Assembly (NCBI GenBank): GCA_001792895.1
Contig: MARA01000003.1
Span: 1,426,001 to 1,490,000 of the forward strand
Source: Lentinus brumalis
Lineage: Eukaryota > Basidiomycota > Agaricomycetes > Polyporales > Polyporaceae
DNA length: 64,000 nt
Direction of reading: 5' to 3'
The notes under the pieces are model-generated. The model ran no database searches, was not told where the DNA came from, and saw nothing but the letters and a program-made list of their open reading frames with translations. Positions 46,154-57,300 of this stretch are shown one piece after another (the stretch's first letter is position 1; every line of letters starts with the position of its first letter). The position numbers and the translations under genes were made by a program.

Positions 46154-46692
46154 TCTCGAGACCGGGCGGAGATGCCGGTGACATAGGTTGTCCCTCTGTA
46201 CTTATAGCCTCCCCGAGCTTCAAGAAAGGAAGCATATGGATCTTCGCGGTTGATGCTTGAGCAACATAGGCCTGTCCTTCCGGCGACCGGGCACACTGAG
46301 CTTTGGGGAGCTCGGCGGGGCACGGCAAGCTGGGTCATACGCGTTGGAAATCAGCCATTGTGAACGCATCACAGGGTCCAGGAAGCTTGCGTGCAACGCT
46401 ACGCGACAAGCTGGGCGGCCATGTGGGCTTCCGCCGTACCTAAAAAGAAGTTGGGAACATGTTCACGAGGACCGGGCAACATGGGAGTACTTGCGGTCCA
46501 TGCTCCACGCGCCCTGATTCATGACTGCGTCGATCCTGAGCATGGACAGGACGGCGAGAGCACACCGCCACGGTCGAAAAGCGAAGGTGCAAAAATTGTG
46601 AGCTTATCGCAAGTCGCAGCACGTTGCACACGGAAAACGGACAGAGACCTTGGAGGGCTATATGCAACACATCGTTCGCCGTTGGCGTGAGA
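46154..46692. other. intergenic between GH28 copies, duplicated promoter
   Basis: Contains blocks also found upstream of copy 2 in the same order: GGGTCATACGCGTTGGA (about 46332), GAAGCTTGCGTGCAACG (about 46381) and CGGCCATGTGGGCTT (about 46417). These match 48381, about 48438 and 48476. The duplication therefore included the promoter. Confidence 0.6.
46201..46206 (-). promoter_or_regulatory. TATA box of GH28 copy 1
   Basis: TATAAG on the minus strand about 48 bp before the start codon. Copy 2 has a TATATAA at the matching distance, which supports both. Confidence 0.45.
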
Positions 46693-48255
46693 CTAGGCCG
46701 TAGTCACATTGCCGTTGCAAGCGGCTGATCCGGGACCGACCGTAACATGGCTGCACTCGATCTCCGGCTCCGACGATGTGGCATTGAAGATGAGCCCCTC
46801 AAACCCCTCGATGACAATGTCGGGGCACGGCACGGCGCCCGAGCATTGGAGGCTCGCGAGTAGGTTGTTAGAGACAGTGCCGGTGATGTTTGACCATGTG
46901 ACGTTCGAGATCTGGAAGGTCGAGGTGTCGCAGTCACCGGTTTGCCCGTTGTACGAGGTGCATTGGGTGATCAGGGCGACGCCGTGGGTGATGTTCGTGA
47001 CCTTGAAGTCGCGAAATACTGTGGACGGCCAGTTAGTGAACTTTTTGAGCTAAGCTCCAGGAGCCGCTCACGGATGTTCTTCACGAATCCCACGCCGCCT
47101 CCGCCACCTGGGTTATTGCATGAGCGGCATGTCAGTGGAGGCGACAGAAGCCATACCGTTCGGCGGGATGCCCTTCTGCACGCCAGTCCACGTCTTCACG
47201 TATCCGGCATGGGCACACCCGTCGCAGATAATCCTCTCGGCAGTGATGTTCTCGATGAACTCGTACACGCCGAGGTACTGACCGATAGAACCGATGGCGA
47301 CGCCGCCCCCATCACGGAAGTGAGAGTCCTGGATGAGCATGTTAGAGGTGTTGGCTTTGGGGGCTACGGCGTCGTCGCCCTCGGTCACGTCCCAGTTCCG
47401 CAGGGTGATGTTGTTCGTGTAGAAGGTGTCGATGCCGTCCGTGTTCTGTGTCGGTGCCTGCGATACACGTGTCGGTCGGTGAGGGATGGCGCTAGATATC
47501 TTAGTGGATGATTGGGCCGACGTACACTACTATTGGACACCGAACGGATCGTGATATCTTCCAAGAGAACATTCTCCGCCGTGTGCACGGCCATCGTCCA
47601 GAATTGGCTCTGGACAAACCGCATCCCCTGCATGGTGAAGTTTGTCGAGTTGCGGATGACGAGGTTGATGGGCCGACCGGCCATGTTGCTTGTTCCATTG
47701 GCCAAGTCGTACCTAAAGCGCCATAGCGTGAATACTGTGTCCACCGAGTGTCAGAATCCAGCGGAAGACATAAGGCTCACCATATTTGACCATTCCCATC
47801 GAAGGTCCCGTACCCGTGACCACTCCAGAAGATGTTGTCTCCGCCGAAGTCCCAGGCAACGCTCTGGTTCTGGTAGCCGAGTGGCAGACTGTTGTTGATC
47901 CAATACGTCGTGTTCGTGCCCCACTGTTTGCATGGAGTTGTAAGCCTGAGTAGACACTCCGTAGGTGCATACACTGGTAACGTACCAGGAGGGTCCCTCT
48001 TATGTCCACAGTGACGTTCCGCAGGCCGTGGGTGGACAAGACGCGCTCGACGTGGTACGTCTCGTTCAGGAAGACCACGGATGCATCCTTCTTGCACTGG
48101 GTGAAGGCTGAGACGATGGAAGGAGAGTCGTCATGGCCGTTTCTTTCTGGCACGACAGTGCATACGTGGCCCCGTTTGTCGACGCGCGATTGCACGGAAA
48201 GAGCTTGTAGAACCGCTCCTATACAGAGGGTCAGCAAATGCTTCGAGTAGACCAT
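46693..48255 (-). CDS. exo-polygalacturonase-type GH28 pectinase, copy 2
   Basis: Tandem paralogue of the neighbouring gene, 420 aa. Exons: 47986-48255, 47781-47923, 47526-47712, 47157-47457, 47072-47107, 46693-47018. The lengths (270, 143, 187, 301, 36, 326) are identical to copy 1. Signal peptide MVYSKHLLTLCIGAVLQA. Keeps NTDGID, GDDAVAPK, GSIGQY and YVKTWTGVQKG. At residues 250-252 it has GGG instead of GSG, again without the canonical His. Divergence between copies is spread along the protein (for example INNSLPLGYQNQSVAWDFGG is shared exactly), so both seem under selection. A TATATAA box (48300-48306) lies 45 bp before the start. Role: extracellular pectin breakdown. Confidence 0.92.
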
Positions 48256-48299
48256 AGTCGAGACGGGTTGAAGCAATCCTGCCGGCATTAGTTTCCCCG

Positions 48300-48306
48300 T
48301 TATATA
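48300..48306 (-). promoter_or_regulatory. TATA box of GH28 copy 2
   Basis: TATATAA on the minus strand, 45 bp upstream of the start codon, at the position matching copy 1. Confidence 0.5.
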
Positions 48307-48597
48307 GGGTTGGCACATACATATCGCAAGCCGCACACAATCCACTCGGTCCGCGTTACGACTTCTGAGCTCTGCACGTCGGGTCATACGCATTGGAGCT
48401 CAAGTACTGTGAGCCTATCACAGGGTCTGCAGAGCGTTCGCGAAGCTTGCGTGCAACGTAATGGGACGAGAAAGACGGCCATGTGGGCTTTCGTGAACTC
48501 TGAAATGCTGGAGGACCAAGTCATGCATCAGAAAACGTTCGCAGAACTACACCCATGCTCCACACACCTTATTTCATGAATAGATGGTAGCTGGACT

Positions 48598-48630
48598 ATG
48601 CCGTTGTTCTCTAGTAGAGAACAACGGCAT
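48598..48630. repeat. perfect palindrome, 15-bp arms, 3-bp spacer
   Basis: ATGCCGTTGTTCTCT, spacer AGT, then the exact reverse complement. It stands alone in the region upstream of GH28 copy 2, about 340 bp from its start codon and just beyond the duplicated promoter blocks. It could be a binding site for a dimeric protein, a cruciform-forming element or the scar of a small inverted duplication. No matching element seen elsewhere in the window. Confidence 0.9.
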
Positions 48631-49407
48631 CACTGGCTGGCCCGGGCGGGACGCGGGGAATCGGACGGCATGGTCATGTTTCCAGCAGCCAGTGCGTCGG
48701 AAATATCTGCCTTGTACGCGTCGCGGTGGATGCTGCGACCAACCTACAGCGCGGTTCAAGCTAAGTAGTTGGCGGTGGCTCAAGCGTAGTACTTAGCTCA
48801 AGTACGACGACACTCCTGGGAAACCTCCTCGGCAAACGCCGAAGGAAAAATGCCATATAAACCGCCGGGCAGCTGGCCGAACCGCCAGACACGTCCTCTC
48901 TTCCGTCCTCGCTGGTCTCTACGTCGTTCCGACGGCCGAGGTCGCGATGGGTACTTTCCCCCTCAGGTAGGGTGCGCTCCGCGTGCCCGAGGCGTTGAGG
49001 GGGTGGTTTGCCGTGTCAGAGCAAGGCGCGCCACCGTATGGGGACGCCCTGATGTTGGGAAAGTCAGCTCATCATCCCTGACTTACTGGGATGCAGAGTC
49101 TAGACGGCATGCAGACAAATTTACCGAGTCGTATTCCGCTGTGTACCAGGGGTGACAATGTGATCGGTTACAATGAATGGGACACGGTAGAGCGCAATCT
49201 GTGTGGTACTCTCGAATCAGCCGCTGCCAATACCTACACTGCAGTATCAAGCTGGAAGTAGAGTACATAGCTGGAACTTGAAAGTACGGGTCCGTTCAAC
49301 ACACCCCATTCGTATAGGTGATTGCACGATTAGCAGAGAAGCCTTATGTACGTGGTAATATTACAGTAATAAGATACGCCGTGAGGGAGCCCCGAGATCT
49401 CAGTCAT
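48631..49407. other. intergenic
   Basis: No gene recognised. Holds the far promoter of GH28 copy 2 and the 3' flank of the next gene. Confidence 0.4.
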
Positions 49408-51777
49408 TTACCGCGGCGCCGTGTAGCCTCCATAATATCCGTATGTGCCCGTGGGAGTCGCAGGCGGGGGCGTCCCAGGAGTAGTGGTCCCGCCGGCAGC
49501 AGTGCGCATGTGCGGGGCAAGGTGGGTGCAGTGTACCCTCCCTGAGTCGTCGTGCCATTCCACGTCGGCTGCTGGTATGGCTGCTTGGCGGAAGAGAGGA
49601 CGGTGTTCGCCACAGCACGCTGCGGCTGCGGCTGTTGCGCCGTCCCAGGTGCGAAGTAGCTCGCGAAGTTGCCCGACAATCCCGACTGCCCTGTGGCAGG
49701 TTGGGGTGTGGATCTCCCCGAGTTGCCGTACCATCCGCTGTAGTACTGACTGTGTGCTGTCCCGTACTGTGCCGCATTAGGGTAATGCGCCGCACTTGCC
49801 GTCTGTGTTGTGGAGGTGGGGTAGGTAGTGGAACTCGGATAGTAGCTTCCTTGAGTAGGTGTGTATGTCCCATACGCACTGCGGTATTGACTGGACTGGT
49901 AGGTATTGGTGTATGAGTAAGGGTTGTAGGCGGGTGCGGGTGTCGTAGCCTTCGGGGCAGGAGCGGTAGGTACCGGAATAGGCTTGACCGGCGTGGCCGA
50001 GGTGGCACGCACATGCACAGTAGTGTCGTCGTGGAAGGCAGTGGTGCGGCCTTCGGGTAGAGTACCATACCATCCTTCAGTAGCTGCAAGAGGGAGGGTG
50101 CGTTGAAGCTTGTGTAGGACGGAGGCTGGTGGCACAAGGGGGGCGTCATCCGGATCCCCATTGGATGGCCGAGGCCGGAGGGACGCCAGTAACGCGAGGG
50201 AGTCCGTGATGCCTTGGGCTGTTCGTTTGACGCATCAGGATGCGATGTTGATAGTCACGATCATGGAAAAGGAAGAACTCACCAACATCCCACTCCTCCG
50301 AACCAACTTCGACAACACTAGATCCGCCTCCTTGAGCTCGCAGACGCTGTAGCTGTAGCTCCTCCAGCCGCTGCAAAGCCTTCCCGTTTTTCTGCAGAAG
50401 CTCATCTACGGCTTGCTCCATCTCCAACGACCCAAGAGCTGTCTTGATCGACCTGACCTCTTCAGGGGACAGTAGAGATTCGAGACCCTTCGTGATAGTG
50501 TCGTCGATCTGCGATGGCCCTACTTCGGTTGTATCTTCCGACGAAGAGGGCTCCTCCATAACGACATCCTCCGTCACGGCATCGCCAGCGGCAAGGAAAG
50601 CTCGCCGCTTGCCTTTGACTAGCGAGCGAAGTCTCCTCTTCATCTCCTGATAAAATATCACCTCGCCCATACCTATGCGGCCAACTTCGACGCCATCTTG
50701 ATCAAAGTATGGCGCGAAGCTCGCATACGGGCCATAATCCAAGAACTTCCCGCAGCTGACTCGGCGGGGTTGCGGTGGCCGGTATGAGGCTGGGTTTGAC
50801 CGCTTCTTCGCGGCGTAATCGCCAAGTGTACCCTTGTGTGCGAGAGCTTGGCCCGAGGGCGCAGGGAAGATAGACACTAGTTCGGCTTTCGCAGCGTGAA
50901 GCGTTTTGAGGTCCCTTCCTTTGCCGTCTGCCGTCAAGACCTCCGAGCTCGTGGAAGACCACCAATCGCCTGTGGGGAGATGTTGCACAAGTGCATACTT
51001 GCGAGGCCGTACGCCAAGAGAGGACTCGTGTGTGCTGCTAGGAGATGTGGCGTTTTCATCTGCTTCGGTATCAGCGATGATTGAGTCGGCACTCGGAGGA
51101 ACAGGGGCATTATGCCGGGATGCTTGGTCGAGCAAGGACGTTGCGAGGTCGCAAAAGCGGAGCTGCTGAACGGTAGTCTCCGAGGGACGAAAGCGCGGAT
51201 GAGAGGATATGGGGTGAAGGTGCTTGATAGCAGCCTGCGTTGAGGTGTGATAAGCTCACGCCAAAAGACAATAGCAGCACGTAACGTACGTGGAGAATGC
51301 GCAGAGGATACTGTGAAGGACTCTTCAAGAGTGCACGCAGGGAGAACATAGTGGCGGACGAAGTCGAGGATGAGCCGGGAGAGGCTCCTTCCACCGAGTC
51401 TGTGGATAGCGGGAACACACGGTCGAGAAGACCTTGCGTGTCGACCCTAGCGGCAGGATAAGAGTGACGAAGACGTAGAACGGTGATACTACGCACATTT
51501 CGAGAACCTCCAAGATGTTCGCAGCGTCCGCATCTTGTAATGGTACATCACCGCTGCTAGGGAGCTCCACCTCCTTCCTGTCCTCCAGATGGTCCTCCAA
51601 TTCAGGGGAACCCTCCTCCTTGGTATCGGTGCGAAGGTGTTTGGTGACCGGTGACTCCTCGTTCTCGGCATTCGAGTTGCGCTTGCGTTTCTTCGACGCG
51701 CCTTTACGAGACGTCTGAGGATGGTCCTGGGTCTTGTCCTTTTCGTGGGTGGTGGTTGAACGGGTCGCACGCGCCAT
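49408..51777 (-). CDS. large nuclear protein, possible RSC/SWI-SNF accessory subunit, frame break near end
   Basis: Exons: 51497-51777, 51290-51446, 50283-51234, 49408-50218, in phase. About 730 aa. It starts MARATRSTTTHEKDK with a clear basic nuclear signal (SKKRKRNSN). A predicted helical bundle follows (ANILEVLEMVDTQGLLDRVF ... MFSLRALLKSPSQYPLRILH), then a conserved-looking core (HLPTGDWWSSTSSEVL, CGKFLDYGPYASFAPYFDQD, MGEVIFYQEMKRRLR), a coiled stretch and a Tyr/Ser/Gln-rich low-complexity tail. The degenerate bromodomain-like bundle plus FLDYGPYASFAP reminds me of Rsc58-type subunits, but I am not sure. Near the end the G tract 49514-49517 (C on the coding strand) needs one more base. 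That yields a tail ending GYYGGYTAPR at 49408 instead of running on in another frame to 49404. Head-to-head with mL43. Confidence 0.7.
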
Positions 51778-52157
51778 GTCGGTCAGATATCTGTGTAGGG
51801 ATTGACGCCGTTTTGGCGAGCAAGACGCGCGGGTGGCTGAGAGAGTCCTCGTCGAAGATCCAAACGCGTCGAGCTCGACGCGCGAGTTCACTCGCGTCGC
51901 TGTGCTTGGTTGGGAGACAAGCGCTGTCGGCGGAGAATCCACTTCGCCTAATGCGTGCGTATTAAACTCCGAAACCAAACGTTTTAGCCCCGAAAGCAAC
52001 GCTCTAAGCGGCGCTTTCTCTATTCACTTCAGCAATTCTAATTTTAGGGAGCGGCGACTAAATTGTTAGCGTGCAGTTTTGGTCTCCCCTCCAACTTGAG
52101 CGCTCTTGAACGTCTGGCCGCGAAACTATCATACGTGACTGCTGTCGATACACCATC
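51778..52157. promoter_or_regulatory. bidirectional promoter, nuclear protein / mL43
   Basis: 380 bp between outward start codons. The mL43 side is A/T-richer (about 51960-52070). No defined box recognised. Confidence 0.45.
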
Positions 52158-52652
52158 ATGGCCTCTAAACTCGCACCCGCTCTCAGACCACTCCTTCGTG
52201 CCCAGCAGCAGTCTTTTCCGGCCAACGGTCATGGTGCATTCATCCCGCAAATCCGGAAACTGGTCTTCGAATTCTGCGATAACTGGGCATCCTCGGCTAA
52301 CCTCCGCACGTACATCCACAATCACCTCGAGGACCTGGCACGCGCAAACCCTCATGTCGAATTCGTCGTGAGGCAGAGGAGCCATCGAGAGCCTGTCATC
52401 CGCGGCCTCTACAGTGAGTATCGCGCCTACCAGTCTGTACCTCGCGCTGACTCTCGTTCAGTCAACAACCGGGACAAGGTCATCGGCCTGAAGGACTTTG
52501 AGGTCACCGGCATCAGCAACAAGGTCCAACTGCTTCTTGACTCTTCCGGCGCGAAGATCAAGCCGCTCAAGCGGCTGACGGTGGAGAGTCAGACAGAAGC
52601 GACGAGGGGTATCTGGAGTGGACTGCACGTCGAGGAGCCGTTCAGGATATGA
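52158..52652 (+). CDS. MRPL51: mitochondrial large-subunit ribosomal protein mL43
   Basis: 148 aa protein of the mitochondrial ribosome large subunit (thioredoxin-like L51/S25/CI-B8 domain). Exons 52158-52413 and 52462-52652, in phase. Seen: GAFIPQIRKLVFEFCDNW, the family's opening; SSANLRTYIHNHLEDLARANPHVEFVV split over the first half; then RSHREPVIRGLY and INNRDKVIGLKDF after the intron. The end SGLHVEEPFRI is also family-like. The start MASKLAPALRPLL gives a short basic leader suited to mitochondrial import. Gene symbol follows the budding-yeast name for mL43. Confidence 0.93.
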   Translation: MASKLAPALRPLLRAQQQSFPANGHGAFIPQIRKLVFEFCDNWASSANLRTYIHNHLEDLARANPHVEFVVRQRSHREPVIRGLYSEYRAYQSVPRADSRSVNNRDKVIGLKDFEVTGISNKVQLLLDSSGAKIKPLKRLTVESQTEATRGIWSGLHVEEPFRI

Positions 52653-54700
52653 GCGGGCGTTCTTGTCCTTTCCGCGGATGCGGTCACAGTGCGTGTAGAT
52701 TTACTCCGTCATTTGCATTCATACTTTACGGTGCGTTGCTTCGCATGTCATATCAGAGGCGACATGCCTCGCTCCCGTTCTGTCTCACGCTGATACGTGT
52801 CCGCAGTTACCAACTAGCTTGCCTTCCTGCTGTGCCATCCATCTCGCGTACAATTGGTGTGCCTCGCGTCACCTTGTGTGCAAGATCACGCTCACCATAG
52901 TCATAATGGAGGTACGCATCTCTCCGCAATTTACGCTTCTCTGCGGCACTCGTTGTTCCAGGAAGAACTCTGCTCAGCGTTCGACATCACGTCAGCGAGT
53001 GATTCTCCAACTCCCACTCCCATATACTTACCTCTCAGCAAGTCAACTCGGATGGTTCAATGACGACCTGCTGTCACAGCATGGAGCGACTTGGGTGCGA
53101 CCGCAAGGCACCGTCATCTGGTCACCTATCAACCGTCCGGTGCTCTCCAGTCCCGCTTCAGCTCCGGGCCCGTCACGCAGTATGCGGTTGGCGGAAAAGC
53201 CGCGTACCCCACGTGAGCATAGCTCTTCTACCACCTCTCGTCCTGCAGTCTTTACAGATATCAGTGGTTCTCCACGTCCGTTCAACACCAGCATGACACA
53301 AAGTATCGCACAAGTACACGAGGGTCGAGCTGCGGGTTGCGGCGCTTCCCTGGCGCATGCAGTGGGACGTACTACTGCTATGTGCCTGCTGGGAGACGTC
53401 GGACCGCCCGGCTTGCACACAGCGCTGGTTCTGTAAGCGCCTTCCCCACAAGTCCGTTTCCCCGAGATCGTGTCCATTCTCCCTCCGCATCAAGATATCC
53501 CCTGCGAACGTCCCTGAGGGTCGCAGGACAGTCCAATCTGGCTCCGTTACATGTGGAATGTGTCCTCCCATCCCCTGCTCATCTTTCCCAAGAGGAAACC
53601 TCGGACGTCCATGTGCCTCGTGTTCGCTTCATTGATACACGCCTCTACCACGATGCGTCCACTGACTCGTACGGCACTTCGGTACTTCAAGCTGACGCCA
53701 GTGAGACGCACGAGAAGCCGCACGCGAGGATTGTAGTGGCCGGGCATCCATTCCGACTCTTGGGGTCCCCTCTTGCCTCTCACCACATCCCCCTGCCCTC
53801 GCTTGAGTGAGTCCCTCCATTATCCCTCCATCCTCTCCGCGAGTCCTTACCCAATGCTATCAGCGGTCAATTTTCAAGCTATGCAGAACCCTGAGAGCTA
53901 CTACGCTGTACCGAAATGCGAGGGACGTATATGGGAGGACTGGCAGCAATCTGGACCAAGTGCGAACGTGAGTTTATTGTCGAATGCATGCCTTTCGCTC
54001 TGAAGTTCATTCATAATGCAGTACTCCTGGAGCCCCTCCTCTTCCCGGACAACGCTTGGGGAAGGTTCATCCCCTTCGGTGCGTGCTTTGACCTTATCCG
54101 CGTGTGTGATGGACTAACACGTGGGTGAAGCGACGCCGCAAGCCCTTGAAAGAGCTCAATCAACGCAGCGCCATCCCCATATCATATAATCTGGTATGTT
54201 TGTCCGCTCTGTACACACTTCCGTCCTGAAGTTGGGCCTCCCAGACGCCACCCACCCCGTCCGCCACGGACAGCGATGCATCCTCGTCATCACAAATTTC
54301 GATGGAGTCCATCCCCGAGTACGAGATGCGTGCTCGGCGCGCGCGTCCCGGGGCATCCGGGCGGGCCGCGGACGGCAGACGGTGCCAGGCCTGTTGCAGC
54401 GAGAAAGCGAAACTCAGGGAGATTTCTGCGGCAAAGTGACGTAGGGGCGAAGTGACGCAGGGGCGTAGCTGGTGCAGGGGGCATCCTGCTGGGTGCAGAG
54501 CGGTGGGACGCAGCGGGAGACGGCACTCGCACAGAGGATGAGGGAACACGTGTATTGCCAGTTGTACAGTACTACACAGTCGCTACAATATATCTCCTTC
54601 TCCCTCCGCCGCTCGAGTGCGATCAGCACGCGGCACCTGTGCTCCCGGCCTCGATGAGCCTGCCCACTTCAGCCCGCCCTCCACCGTCCACCGTCCAGAC
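52653..54700 (+). other. possible fragmentary or unresolved spliced gene
   Basis: Several segments look coding but I cannot join them. About 53087-53210 reads TYQPSGALQSRFSSGPVTQY and on to a GTGAGC donor, after a good CAG acceptor. 53610-53810 carries a well-biased frame (VRFIDTRLYHDASTDSYGTS, then HARIVVAGHPFRLLG). 53891-53970 reads NPESYYAVPKCEGRIWEDWQ and ends at GTGAGT, followed by a 54021-54079 exon-like piece. Phases between them conflict, which might reflect base errors or decay. No family recognised. Confidence 0.3.
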
Positions 54701-57300
54701 CAATTGCGCGCAGGACTCGATCACGGCGTTTCTGCTGCGACCAGAAAATGCGGTCAGACGACTGCAGTCAGCGGGGCAGGCTGCAGCTGCTCACCGGGAC
54801 GCCATCGCGCGAAGACTGCCGCGGAACACTCCTCGTCAAGAGCTGCCACCCGACAACCCCTCGACTCCGAGCTCACGGCGCGGGCCCTCTGCTCAGCCTC
54901 TCGCACTGCCGCCGTGCGCCCGAAAGAGCCGGGAATCAGCCTCCAAATCGCACTGGACTCGCGCTTGCTACCCGCGCCGACAGTCTTCCTGCGGTCCTAG
55001 CACTCGTCCGCACTCGCCTGCAGCGCAGAACAGCCCGCCCTCGAAACCTGCCAGGAAACGATCGTCAGTTCGTCCGGACACCCGTCAAGAGCTCGAATGC
55101 ACTCACAATAACTTCATCTGGCGGATACAGCCAGCACCGGCGAGCCCACACGACCCCCGAGACATGGCCAGGGAAGCTGGCTGCAACAGCACTTCGTCAG
55201 TGCCGTAAATGCTGTAGAAACTATCGATATCGCTCACCTGAATCCTCTCAGATATCCCGAGCTCTTAAGGAGGTTCCGCCAAGTCGCGAAGCGCGATCTT
55301 GCTCCCACGGACAGTCTGGAGGGCGTGCATACGAGAGCGCATCGCTGCGCGTCCGCCGCTGCAGTTCGGCATCTTCCCCGATGTCCGTAACCCCGGACGG
55401 TCTTGAGCATTCAAATATTCAACCGGCACACCTCTGACAGAGATGCAAGCTCGGACACCTGTAAAGATCACTGTCAGCGCGCTCGGAAGGAGTAGCCACT
55501 AGCACTGAAGTACTGTACGCACCGGAACACGCATACAGGCTTGCGCATAGCGGATTTGCTCTGCAACCTCGGAGTTCGGCGTGAATTTGTGAGAATATCC
55601 ACCTATAAGAATGGTCAGCGCGCCACACGCAGCGAGGAGTCGAAAGAGACTTACGGACACTCGTTGACATGGCGGTGCGCAGGTGAGGAGCATCCAGCAC
55701 ATCTCGCGACTCGTCCGACGGATGGGCGCCTACCGAAGGCGGACGATCGAGATGGCATTGACAGCCTCACGTCGCGTCCGCCGGCGTCGCCCTTGCTTCT
55801 CTCCCCCCTCCCCCACCATCCCCTGCTCTGCGCCGAAGTCGCCGCCGCCGACGTGTCCAGCAAGTCGTCGCAGTCGTCGAAGGACAATCAGCACGACCTC
55901 AAGCCGCGACTCGGCCAGGACGCGTGACGTCAAGCTATCATCTGCCACACAGTGAGTACATGCCAGATAACGGTGTACGACAGCGAAGCTGCGTACCTTG
56001 CCAACTCCACCGCGACGGCGCGCAAGAAAGCTATACGGCGGTCCTTGCATTACTGCTCGCCTGCCACACTCGGCGCGGTTAGCTCCAGCGGGCAGTCTTA
56101 GTCGAGGTGAGTGCGACCTACAGGTGGATCAGGTGAGCCGCAGTCCCGTTTCCAGCGCGCAAGACTCGTACCTGAGCTACTGGTACGTCGGACTCGGACG
56201 GCGGAATGTCCAGCTGGGCTTGCACCAGAGCCATGACGAGCCAGTGGTCCTACACCGGACAAGGGCAAGGTCAGTACCATGCCATCACTTTGCGTGCCGG
56301 CGGTGGCAGCAGTAGCGTACTCACCTTGGGTTCGGTCGGCGGACAGACTTGATTGACGAACACGTCTCTCGTACAGGTAAGTGTCCCTGAAGAGAACAAT
56401 CAGTGGTAGGAACAGCATGGATGGTGGTTCATAAGACTTACCACCGTGCGTACCGCGCCGCGGATAGGCCCGAGCAGTAGCGCTGACCGGCAACCCGGAG
56501 TCGCAACCTGCGTGGCTGTGCTGCAAGGTTGTCGTGAACCTTCGCTCAGCTCTCTCTTCAGTGCTCTCGCATCGCCAGTCTAGTCAACCTCCGCGCGCAC
56601 TGCTAGAGAATCATCAGCAAAGTCGTCTAGCAACAGAACAGAGCTCAGGTACGTACTACAACCGGAGCATCGAGCTGCGTCGTCGGACATATGAGCTTGC
56701 GGTAGGTTCAGTCCTCGAGGTACGTCCGGCGGTCAACAATCCCTAGCTGCAGGAAGCAGCACGAATCTGTAAGCTGGCAATGTGAGCGAGGGCTGATGAG
56801 TAAACCACATCGACGCACGTCTCAAGAAGCTCCCGCATCGTGTCGCTGACAGTTCACGTTGCTTGTCCAGAATGCCGGGGAGCCTCAGTCTCGCATCAGC
56901 GGCATGATGGCTACGGTGTGTACGCGGCCTTAGACCGCTTCAAATACTGGTAAGCATGTTGCGTTCTCGCACATGAATGCAGAGGATACATACCGTTGCT
57001 ATCGCAGCGGATACACGGCCGACGGTGGACATCTCCGTGTTCTGCCAGAGAAGACAGCAAGCTTCGCTTAGTGGGTTGCGCCATGGCTTCAAAGGTCGCG
57101 TATCGGAGCCGTGTGGCACGGACTCGTATGTCTGTTCAAGTATGTCAGTCCGAGGTTGCACCACCGAGGTTAGTATCTGTACTGGTACCTGAGATACGTC
57201 CCACTCCCTAGGGTCTAGGTCCCCCGTCATCATATGGCTCTGGAGAATCAGGTGACCGTACGCTCGACATACTGCTCACGCTGATCGTCAGTCCCACAGA
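54701..57300 (-). other. degenerate region with exon-like pieces on the minus strand
   Basis: On the minus strand 56173-56250 reads DHWLVMALVQAQLDIPPSES between a CGTGTAG-type acceptor and a GTACGA donor. 56329-56380 reads DTYLYERRVRQSSLSADRTQ ending at a GTGAGT donor. 55500-55680 contains LLAACGALTILIGGYSHKF, a hydrophobic stretch. These may be exons of one gene, but connecting exons were not found and no family is recognised. The rest is without coding signal. Confidence 0.3.

Noticed and set aside
48598..48630. Intrinsic bacterial-type terminator
   Set aside because: The hairpin has no T run after it and the genome is fungal.
54748..55437. 229-codon + strand open frame
   Set aside because: Ser/Arg/Pro-rich without bias for GC3 or any family sign; competing frames of equal length exist in the same place.
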